Shown here: piece after piece, positions 1 through 5,247 of the stretch
Numbering within the stretch: position 1 is the stretch's first letter
Layout of the letters: each line of letters begins with the position of its first letter
Source of the DNA: Bacteroidales bacterium UBA1797
GTDB taxonomy: Bacteria > Bacteroidota > Bacteroidia > Bacteroidales > VadinHA17
Reading direction: 5' to 3'
DNA: 5,688 nt
Assembly: GCA_002319885.1 (NCBI GenBank)
Contig: DCFT01000047.1
Location: 1 to 5,688 of the forward strand
The notes under the pieces: generated by a model
Told to the model about the DNA's origin: nothing
Databases searched by the model: none
The model's input: only the letters and a program-made list of their open reading frames with translations
Program-made: the position numbers and the translations under genes

Positions 1-606
1 GTACATAGCGGACTGAATTTTGGCAAAGCCAGTAAGATCTGCAGGCAGATCCGAAATCAGCTTGTAACTATAAATCCGTCAAAATCAGGAAGTCGCGCGA
101 TTCACCGGTTTACCGGCGCCCTGAACAAATATATCGGCTGGCAGGAAAAACAGGATCCGGCTTCCCCGGTTCGCCAGAACGGGCTGCCTTTTATTCAGGG
201 GTTTCAGTTTAATGAGCAGGCGGACCTGTCATCCATTATGGCCATCCGGGTTACTACAAGCCATCCGGAACCCGGGTTGATGGAAATCCGTTTTGCACCC
301 TTTGTTCCCGGCGAAGCCTTACAGGCACCATACCATACGGATCATATCCTATTGAAATGGATCATCACATCCACAAACCTTGCTAATGTTGAAACCGGGA
401 AACCGGCAATGGGTGAAATGAGGATTCCTTATGTCCACGAATTATTTCAACCTCCGGTTATATCCATACCCGTGTTAACAAAACCGGAAAGTATGATGTT
501 GATGGTCCTGGCGCTGCAGTACATGGTGAACAAGAAAGATGAAATCCAGCTGCTTGGTGATGTCAAAAAATTGCCCTGCGGAGTGGTCTGGGCGGGCAGG
601 TGGTGA
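1..606 (+). CDS. Hypothetical Bacteroidota-type protein, 5' end outside window
   Basis: Reading frame 1 is open from the first base to a TGA at 604-606, giving 201 residues without the N-terminus; the ATG at 238 is internal, not the start. The visible part begins with a helical stretch (FGKASKICRQIRNQL, about residues 8-21) rich in Arg, Lys and Ala. A hydrophobic/aromatic strand follows (GLPFIQGFQFN, about 61-71), then a beta-rich region with the motif FAPFVPGEALQAP (about 98-110). This order (basic helical segment, GF-F-N strand, FxPxxxLxAP) resembles a family of roughly 220-260-residue unknown proteins that I recall from Bacteroidota, whose N-terminus often starts MARQKG. That assignment is from memory. 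No signal peptide, membrane segment or catalytic motif is seen in the visible part. It converges on the leftward gene at 703-1020. Confident as a gene; function unknown. Confidence 0.8.
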   Translation, partial: VHSGLNFGKASKICRQIRNQLVTINPSKSGSRAIHRFTGALNKYIGWQEKQDPASPVRQNGLPFIQGFQFNEQADLSSIMAIRVTTSHPEPGLMEIRFAPFVPGEALQAPYHTDHILLKWIITSTNLANVETGKPAMGEMRIPYVHELFQPPVISIPVLTKPESMMLMVLALQYMVNKKDEIQLLGDVKKLPCGVVWAGRW

Positions 607-628
607 AATAGTGGGAAAACCATTAAGA

Positions 629-683
629 TTGACCCCTGACACCGGCATCATGTAAAGCTAATTTGTGTGGGGAGTGGGGTCAA
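629..683. repeat. 8-bp inverted repeat between convergent genes
   Basis: TTGACCCC at 629-636 is matched exactly by its reverse complement GGGGTCAA at 676-683, with 39 bp between them. The inner flanks show some further pairing potential (ACAC against GTGT). It lies in the 96-bp gap between two genes that end toward each other. It could be a loose bidirectional transcription-end structure or the ends of a tiny decayed insertion. There is no T-run, so a standard terminator is not clearly supported. Confidence 0.4.
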
Positions 684-702
684 AGCAACGGAGTTTTCCA
701 AG

Positions 703-1020
703 TCAGCTTCCGTATGGGTTCCCGATTTTCTTTTGCTTTTCTGCATCCATATAATCTTTTATGGCAGAATGGTATACAGATGTTTCTCCATGTCTTTTGT
801 AAGACGCTTTTTTTGCCGGATCCTTCAGAATGCTGCTGGCATAGGCCGAAGCTTTCGCAAATAAGGTCCGGTACCCAATCTGCTCTTCTGTATAAACCAC
901 ATGGCTGCGGTTCGGGTATTTGCAGGCAATGGTTTTCCCGTTCACCCTTCTGAATACCAATTGTTTGCCGATTGCGCCGGACATATTTTTCATTACGATA
1001 TTGTCATTTAATTGTGCCAT
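703..1020 (-). CDS. Small conserved hypothetical protein (MAQL-type), 105 aa
   Basis: I place the start at the ATG complementary to 1018-1020, giving MAQLNDNIVMKNMSGAIGKQ. The frame stays open to an earlier ATG at 1074, but those 18 extra residues overlap the repeat-rich upstream DNA and do not fit the family start I recall. The protein has a short N-terminal beta-type segment (GAIGKQLVFRRVNGKTIACKYP, about residues 15-36, read in two parts). A helical, basic C-terminal half follows, with RTLFAKASAYASSILKDPAKK (about 51-71, also a two-part reading) and SVYHSAIKDYM (81-91). It is very Lys/Arg-rich, soluble, with no signal peptide. Similar ~100-residue proteins of unknown role occur in Bacteroidota, from memory. 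The upstream DNA carries 10-bp direct repeats that could be regulatory. Function unknown; nucleic-acid binding is only a guess from its charge. Confidence 0.75.
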   Translation of the reverse strand: MAQLNDNIVMKNMSGAIGKQLVFRRVNGKTIACKYPNRSHVVYTEEQIGYRTLFAKASAYASSILKDPAKKASYKRHGETSVYHSAIKDYMDAEKQKKIGNPYGS

Positions 1021-1043
1021 AGTTGTAGTCCGTTTGTAATACA

Positions 1044-1110
1044 ACGTAAAAAGAGCGCGTTTATGATTGCTCACGTCTTTTTACGTTTCTTTACGACTCT
1101 TTACGTCTTT
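1044..1110. repeat. Four 10-bp tandem repeats plus an inverted copy
   Basis: Four consecutive decamers fill 1071-1110: TCACGTCTTT, TTACGTTTCT, TTACGACTCT, TTACGTCTTT. Each keeps the core T-(T/C)-ACG followed by a pyrimidine-rich tail. The 10-bp period places the cores on the same face of the helix. An 11-bp stretch ACGTAAAAAGA at 1044-1054 is the exact reverse complement of 1076-1086, so the block also forms an inverted repeat with a 21-bp spacer. It lies 24-90 bp upstream of the leftward start codon at 1020 and before the recombinase remnant. Plausible roles are an operator array for the leftward gene or recombinase arm-type binding sites. Neither can be shown from this window. Confidence 0.6.
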
Positions 1111-1224
1111 TGAGGAAGACCCGTCATGCATTCGTCTGTGCGCGTATTTGACATTTGCAGGGGTTTAATAGGCTTCAAAAATCGTGCGGATTTGGATCTG
1201 GTTTGAATATTTCCCTTATCATAA

Positions 1225-1473
1225 ATTTCGGCATGCACTATTATTTCGCATGAAAACCTATTGTTGAAGGGATCTTACACAATATCCAATTCAGCGGCGA
1301 CCAGCGCCAAACAGATCCGCAGCAGGGTGATCACCCACTGGCTCGGCCGAAACCATCTGCGCCAGGTGCAGTACATGGCTGGCCATAAATATGTCAGTTC
1401 CACGCAGCGCTACCAGGTGACCAATCTGGACGACCTGAAAAACGAGCTGCAGCAGCACCATCTCATGAGCTGA
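1225..1473 (+). pseudogene. C-terminal remnant of a tyrosine recombinase/integrase
   Basis: Numbering from the TTG at 1261, the frame contains AKQIRSRVITHWLG (16-29), then LRQVQYMAGHKYVSSTQRY (33-51). This is the end of the phage-integrase/XerC-D catalytic domain: R20 fits the second catalytic arginine, H42 of AGHKYVSST fits the box II His/Trp position, and Y51, nine residues after it, fits the nucleophilic tyrosine. The tail DLKNELQQHH is typical of Bacteroidota integrases. A complete enzyme is about 300-400 residues; here the frame is closed upstream by a TAA at 1222-1224. The N-terminal DNA-binding domains and the first catalytic arginine are therefore missing, and I saw no continuation in the preceding DNA. 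Recognisable homology begins around 1264-1300, so the left boundary is approximate. It is a decayed relic of a mobile element and should have no activity. Confidence 0.75.
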
Positions 1474-1506
1474 AAATACGGCCTTTTAAACCTCGGATTT
1501 TAAATC

Positions 1507-1514
1507 TAAATTTA
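1507..1514 (+). promoter_or_regulatory. Possible Bacteroidota -7 box for the toxin-antitoxin operon
   Basis: TAAATTTA matches the Bacteroidota -7 consensus TAnnTTTG at all but the last base and ends 6 bp before the antitoxin ATG. The -33 element would fall near 1482-1487 (CCTTTT), which is a poor TTG match. If used, the transcript would be nearly leaderless. Tentative. Confidence 0.25.
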
Positions 1515-1520
1515 CACTAA

Positions 1521-1769
1521 ATGACAGCGAATATGGATAGCATTAAAGTCCTGCGCCAGGAGGTCAAAAAGTATATAGAAACAGCGGATGCCAAAGTGGT
1601 CAAGATGATGCATGCGATGCTGGAAGTGGATGCCGGCAGCGCGTGGTGGGATAGTCTGCCTGATGAAATCAGGGCGGATGCGGAAGCGGCGCTCGCAGAA
1701 TCTGAAAAAGGAGAACTGACCCCTCATGCAGAAATCCAAAAGCGCTATAAGAAATGGCTTGTAAAGTAA
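1521..1769 (+). CDS. Antitoxin of a ParE-type toxin-antitoxin pair
   Basis: This 82-residue acidic, helical protein has the look of the putative addiction-module antitoxin family (PF09720/TIGR02574 type). A helical N-terminus (KVLRQEVKKYIETADAKVVK, about 9-28) is followed by MMHAMLEVDAGSAWWDSLPD with the paired tryptophans at about 42-43. Then comes an acidic helix ending in SEKGELTPHAEIQKRYKKWL (about 61-80). Known members neutralise a RelE/ParE-fold toxin encoded immediately downstream, and the C-terminal part is the usual toxin-binding end. Here the next frame starts inside this gene at 1754, giving a 16-bp overlap that suggests coupled translation. The start could also be the ATG at 1533 (MDSIKVL). 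No Shine-Dalgarno is present; the leader is A/T-rich. The gene appears intact although its toxin is interrupted. Confidence 0.8.
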   Translation: MTANMDSIKVLRQEVKKYIETADAKVVKMMHAMLEVDAGSAWWDSLPDEIRADAEAALAESEKGELTPHAEIQKRYKKWLVK

Positions 1770-2062
1770 ACTGGACAACCAGGGCCTGGTTAACCTTCGA
1801 ATCTAATATAGCATACCTGCAAAAAGAGTAGACAGCCAAAGAGATCAGCAACTTCATTGCGTCGATCGATAAAAAAATCGCGATCCTCTCCAGCCAACCG
1901 GAAATCGGTAAATCCCGCAATAAAAAGCACCCCCATATACGCTTTACCCTTATCCATAAACGGGTGGCATTGATTTACAAGTACAAGCCACAGAAAAATG
2001 AGATAGACCTGCTCGTTTTTTGGAACACGTACCGCAATCCGGGGAAGTTAAACGTAAAATGA
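1754..2062 (+). pseudogene. ParE/RelE-family toxin interrupted by an in-frame stop
   Basis: Starting at the ATG inside the antitoxin's last codons, the frame reads MACKVNWTTRAWLTFESNIA and continues through YLQKE to a TAG at 1829-1831 (codon 26). It then resumes in the same frame as TAKEISNFIASIDKKIAIL and runs without further stops to a TGA at 2060-2062. The total of 102 codons is normal for ParE toxins. The post-stop half keeps family traits: QPEIGKS, a basic strand HIRFTLIHKRVALIYKY, and the terminal LLVFWNTYRNPGKL. Family members usually have Trp or another residue at codon 26 (K-E-W-T is plausible), so a single TGG to TAG change would explain it. ParE toxins inhibit DNA gyrase and RelE relatives cleave mRNA at the ribosome; which applies here is unknown. 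No in-frame ATG follows the stop, so an active toxin is unlikely unless the stop is read through or is a sequencing error. Confidence 0.8.
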
Positions 2063-2232
2063 ACTGTTCGAAAGATAATCAGGAAATAAGGTGTGCAGTT
2101 GCCAATCCATTAAGTAAAAGAATTTTTAAACCAACCTGTCGCAGAATCCTCACAACCTATATGTATTTGGTCATTGGGTTACATTATAAGTGAGATGAAT
2201 AATCTTTCTGCACAATTTGAAGAATTATATAA

Positions 2233-2697
2233 ATGTTAAAGATTCGGACATTTACTTTTTTTGGTTTGATGTATATAATTACTCTTTTTGCTTGTAAAAA
2301 GAGCGATTCTCCTGCTCAAGGGAAAAGTTTAGTTGGTACCTGGATTTGGTTCCAAACTTATTGTGATTGCCCGGGTCTTCCGACCACACCCGATAGTGTA
2401 GGTTATCAGGATATACTTACATTTAATTCTGACCATACCTGGAAAAGAGTTCAAAAAAACATTCAAATAGATTCCGGGACTTATCAGACCGGGCATGGAT
2501 CATTTACAAATTACTACCCGGGTGGAACTACTTGGACTTATGATAGTGTGAGCTTTTACAAAAATAAGATTAACGTTGGGTGGGATGCGTACCAAATTAG
2601 CAGCGGAGACACATTGATATTTGGACCCTATCTCGCCGGTGGATTTTCTTCCTACCTACTTCCTTCTAATGGATCAATGTGGTTAGTCAAGCAATAA
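2233..2697 (+). CDS. Small lipoprotein with a lipocalin-like pattern
   Basis: The 154-residue product starts with a basic residue cluster and a hydrophobic stretch, FFGLMYIITLFA. A lipobox ends at Cys21 (LFAC), followed by KKSDS. This is a signal-peptidase II signal, so the mature protein should be lipid-anchored in the outer or inner membrane, as is common for Bacteroidota CKK lipoproteins. The mature part has GTW (35-37), the strand ILTFNSDHTW (61-70), SGTY (81-84), a Tyr/Trp-rich middle and DTLIF (126-130). It closes with SMWLVKQ. The GTW start, the Asp-x-Thr-Trp strand and SGTY are the pattern of small lipocalin-like beta-barrel lipoproteins, but I cannot name a ligand. Two cysteines at 44 and 46 (CDC) could form a disulfide or bind metal. 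The gene stands alone, 170 bp after the broken toxin, with a terminator just downstream. The start follows an A/T-rich leader without a Shine-Dalgarno. Confidence 0.75.
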   Translation: MLKIRTFTFFGLMYIITLFACKKSDSPAQGKSLVGTWIWFQTYCDCPGLPTTPDSVGYQDILTFNSDHTWKRVQKNIQIDSGTYQTGHGSFTNYYPGGTTWTYDSVSFYKNKINVGWDAYQISSGDTLIFGPYLAGGFSSYLLPSNGSMWLVKQ

Positions 2698-2724
2698 CTT
2701 CAATTTGCATCCCTTTAAATAGAA

Positions 2725-2768
2725 AATACCTTATAATTTATTAATTTATAAGGTATTATAATTTTATT
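2725..2768 (+). terminator. Rho-independent terminator after the lipoprotein gene
   Basis: AATACCTTATAA at 2725-2736 is perfectly complementary to TTATAAGGTATT at 2746-2757, giving a 12-bp stem with a 9-nt loop. It is followed by a T-rich tract ATTTTATT at 2761-2768. It begins 27 bp after the lipoprotein stop codon. The stem is A/T-rich, as is usual for intrinsic terminators in low-GC Bacteroidota DNA. Confidence 0.75.
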
Positions 2769-2769
2769 A

Positions 2770-3370
2770 GGCACCCCAGATGGGAAACAAATCACCCCCC
2801 TCTTAACAGTTATAAAACAATGCGTTAGATTGGTTTATGCATTTTCAAGTAACAATACAGAAACAAAAAAGTGTAAATGCCGGGTTATTTTGGTTTTCTG
2901 TGAGGATAAGAGCCAATATCTGCCCTTTATGTCATGGACCTGACACATTTTCCAAATTCTAATGTGAAATAATGGCAGAAAAGCTTCAAAAGGCTTTATA
3001 TACAACGTTGAAACTCAAAAGTTTTACCATTTATAACAAAATATTGGATCGGTAAGGTTTTTGATTCCATTACCCCCAATCGTTCAGAATGATTAAGCCC
3101 CGAAACGTTTTACTGATTCGGGGCTGAGCATACTGGAAAAGTAAGTTTTAGACGGCTAGCTTTCCCTTATGCGTGGTTAAGAAGTGCGAAAATAGAAGAA
3201 TATATTTTATTTCAAAATTTATTCTTGCCTGCTCCCCCTTCTGACACTCCTTTATTTTGGACGAGTTTTATTTTTTTCAATATGTAAATATTGTCAATAA
3301 TCTTCTATGCTTATATGGCAGGGATAATTCGACAGTAAAAATTTTTGAACCAAACTTTAAAAAAATTAAA
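2770..3370. other. About 600 bp, A/T-rich, without a convincing gene
   Basis: I read both strands here and found only short open stretches of about 20-40 codons with no family-like composition. The region contains an orphan hairpin at 3096-3125. From about 3180 it becomes markedly T- and A-rich and leads into the coiled-coil gene. The frame of that gene is open back to a TGA at 3242-3244, but the extension looks like untranslated leader. No tRNA, insertion-sequence remnant or small-RNA signature could be supported. Confidence 0.5.
3096..3125. other. GC-rich orphan hairpin
   Basis: AGCCCCGAA at 3096-3104 pairs exactly with TTCGGGGCT at 3117-3125 around a 12-nt loop. The CCCCGAA/TTCGGGG stem type is common in Bacteroidota transcription terminators, but neither flank has a T-run and no gene ends next to it on either strand. 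It may be the remains of a terminator from a lost gene or a structured leader. Confidence 0.5.
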
Positions 3371-4813
3371 ATGAGCAAAGAAGAAAGGTTAGATTATTTA
3401 GAATCAGAGCGTGTCAAGATTTGGGCAAAAATAACAGATCTGACAGCATTAGTAGAAAATAAAACTTCAGATTATGAAGCCGCGGCAAAAGTATCAGCAG
3501 ACAATGCACTTGCCTTTGAAGAGAAGAGCAAAACCGCTTCGGATCAGATAGCTAAAGATTTGGCAGAAGCAACTACAAAGTTGACCGCAATAAATGCAAA
3601 TTACAATGCATTCGAAGATCTTCAAACAAAGATTAAAGGGCTATTTGATACCGCGAGTGCAAATAGTGAATCTGTAGCGTCCATTTCGACCGCTATCAGT
3701 AGTAAGTCTGCCGCTATTCAAACGCAAATTTCTGAGATTGAAAAAATATTTAACAACAAGCCTGTATTAGATGAAAATATTGTAAAGCTGGATGCTGTTT
3801 TCAAAAGAGGTGACGACTACGATTCTAAGCTCGGTGGCATTTTTAAATCAATAACCGATCGGAAAAAAGAGATTGATGAATTATATTATGAAGTTTTTGG
3901 ATCTACCATTAAAGACGAAGCAGGTAAAGAAACTAAAATTGAAGGCAAAAGAGACGAACTCGAAAATTCGTATGTACAAATAAAAGTAAAAACAGAAGAA
4001 ATAGGAAACGAATTAACGGAATTAAAAACAACGACGGAAAAGGGTTATCAATCTTTTATAGAGAATAGGTTGGCTAATTTTAACGATGCAATGGCAGCAT
4101 GGCAAAATGATCATGAACGTATAAAAAAGGAAATTAGCGCACTTTTGCCAAATGCCTTAACAGCAGGATTAAGTTCGGCCTATTCTGAAAAAAAACAAAC
4201 AGAAGAATCTGAAAGGAAAAGTTATTCCACTACTTTTAAATGGGCCATTGCGGGGCTGGTAGCTGTTTCAACAATTCCGTTGCTATTTAGCTTAAAATCA
4301 ATCGCTGATAAAACATCTTTAGAAGAGGTAATTTTAAGAATACCTCGTCTGGTATTAGCGATTCTTCCATTGTATATTCCGGTCTTATGGGTGGCTTATT
4401 CTTCAAATAAGAAAATGAATTTGTCAAAAAGACTAGTTGAAGAATATTCCCACAAAGAAGTGCTAAGTAAAACGTTTGAAGGTTTGTCTGGGCAGATTAA
4501 CAATATATCCGACAAAGAAATATCAGCCGATTTGAAAATCAAACTCCTATATAACATATTAGAAGTAAACTCGGAAAATCCAGGTAAGTTAATTTCAGAC
4601 TACGACAAATCAGATCACCCGTTAATGGATGCTTTGGATAAAAGTGTAAAACTTACAAATGCCGTAACCAAACTCGCCAAAATTCCGGGATTTGCAAAAC
4701 TGGCTACAACACTTGGTCAAAAGTCAGAGGCAATTTTACTAGAAGAAGGGAAAAAAGCAGATGCTGGGTTAAATGGCATTAACGTGCCTCCAAAAACGCC
4801 TGTTAAAAGCTAA
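3371..4813 (+). CDS. Coiled-coil protein with two membrane segments, function unknown
   Basis: I chose the ATG at 3371 (MSKEERLDYLESERVKIWAK), preceded by the A/T-rich leader ACTTTAAAAAAATTAAA. A TTG at 3257 would add 38 residues of unlike, Asn/Phe-rich sequence. The 480-residue product has a long charged helical region (about 1-255) with heptad-like spacing, including DELYYEVFG (169-177) and KRDELENSY (193-201), then a short motif LLPNALTAGLSSAY (258-271). Two hydrophobic segments at about 289-308 and 324-345 are joined by a short loop, followed by a 130-residue tail with LVEEYSHKEVLSKTFEGL (355-372) and NPGKLISDYDKSDHPLMDAL (403-422). The two segments would place both the coiled coil and the tail in the cytoplasm. 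I recall related proteins with a coiled coil, an LLPGATSAGLA-like motif and two membrane helices in many bacteria, with no established role. A sensor or membrane effector is a guess. A second gene follows after 22 bp, suggesting an operon. Confidence 0.85.
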   Translation: MSKEERLDYLESERVKIWAKITDLTALVENKTSDYEAAAKVSADNALAFEEKSKTASDQIAKDLAEATTKLTAINANYNAFEDLQTKIKGLFDTASANSESVASISTAISSKSAAIQTQISEIEKIFNNKPVLDENIVKLDAVFKRGDDYDSKLGGIFKSITDRKKEIDELYYEVFGSTIKDEAGKETKIEGKRDELENSYVQIKVKTEEIGNELTELKTTTEKGYQSFIENRLANFNDAMAAWQNDHERIKKEISALLPNALTAGLSSAYSEKKQTEESERKSYSTTFKWAIAGLVAVSTIPLLFSLKSIADKTSLEEVILRIPRLVLAILPLYIPVLWVAYSSNKKMNLSKRLVEEYSHKEVLSKTFEGLSGQINNISDKEISADLKIKLLYNILEVNSENPGKLISDYDKSDHPLMDALDKSVKLTNAVTKLAKIPGFAKLATTLGQKSEAILLEEGKKADAGLNGINVPPKTPVKS

Positions 4814-4835
4814 CAATCATTAATATTCAATATAT

Positions 4836-5141
4836 ATGCACTACAAAAAATCTGACATGGTTTATAAGAACTATAAATGGACTGCAGGAGCGGATTTCGA
4901 TGATCCGCAGTTTAAAAAATATCAAGAACATTCAGAATTAAATCGCACAGAAGGGTATGAGGTTCTTTGGTTTATAAATTATTGCGCACGACAATGGGCT
5001 TGGAAAGAAGATGCTTTGATAGCCAGTTGCCAAAAATTGGAAAAGGTTATTCATACAAAAGTGCCAGATCCGCCAAGAACACATGCAGCCATAAAAACAT
5101 GGATTGAGAAGAATTATATAACCTTTTGGGATTCGATATAA
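4836..5141 (+). CDS. Small conserved-looking soluble protein, 101 aa
   Basis: The gene begins 22 bp after the coiled-coil gene's stop and is almost certainly co-transcribed with it. The start MHYKKSDMVY is preceded by an A/T-rich leader; an in-frame ATG at 4857 (MVYKNYKW) is an alternative and would remove 7 residues. The protein is rich in Trp, Tyr and Lys, with FDDPQFKKY (21-29), a core NRTEGYEVLWFINYCARQWA (36-55), KLEKVIHTKVP (67-77) and a closing AAIKTWIEKNYITFW (84-98). The NRTEGYEVLWFIN core, a basic amphipathic helix and a C-terminal WIEKN resemble small unnamed bacterial proteins I have an impression of, but I cannot attach a family name or a function. No signal peptide or membrane segment is seen. 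It could be a cytoplasmic partner of the membrane protein encoded upstream. Confidence 0.75.
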   Translation: MHYKKSDMVYKNYKWTAGADFDDPQFKKYQEHSELNRTEGYEVLWFINYCARQWAWKEDALIASCQKLEKVIHTKVPDPPRTHAAIKTWIEKNYITFWDSI

Positions 5142-5217
5142 TAAGCCAACCTTTCGACCTAGTGCAGGAACTGAGGTAGACTTAGTGCCTTAGTGTGTAA
5201 GGATTGTCATGGATGAC

Positions 5218-5243
5218 TTTCGTTCGATACAGTTATAACGAAA
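5218..5243. other. Short hairpin just before the IS end
   Basis: TTTCGTT at 5218-5224 pairs with AACGAAA at 5237-5243 around a 12-nt loop. It lies about 75 bp after the small gene and directly before the insertion-sequence end. It lacks a T-run; it could be part of the transcript end of the preceding operon, cut by the IS. Confidence 0.3.
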
Positions 5244-5247
5244 ATTC

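Noticed and set aside
663..953. Rightward open frames of 96 and 65 codons
   Set aside because: They lie opposite the well-supported leftward gene at 703-1020 and have no family-like composition; they are shadows.
1512..1778. Leftward open frame of 88 codons
   Set aside because: It is antisense to the antitoxin gene and Cys/Phe/Arg-rich in the way of a shadow frame.
1669..1920. Leftward open frame of 83 codons with hydrophobic character
   Set aside because: It runs antisense to the antitoxin and the broken toxin, whose frame is clearly the coding one.
2936..2960. GGACCTGACACATTTTCC stretch resembling an insertion-sequence end
   Set aside because: No matching inverted repeat or transposase fragment was found within the window.
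3340..3347. Possible -7 box AATTTTTG before the coiled-coil gene
   Set aside because: It has a partial match to TAnnTTTG but no TTG-like -33 element at the right distance, in DNA where such matches are common.
3257..3370. TTG-initiated N-terminal extension of the coiled-coil protein
   Set aside because: The 38 extra residues are A/T-driven in composition and unlike the helical N-terminus that starts at the ATG at 3371, which has a typical Bacteroidota leader.
5181..5195. CTTAGTG repeated twice
   Set aside because: Two short copies only, next to each other, with no further structure; likely chance.
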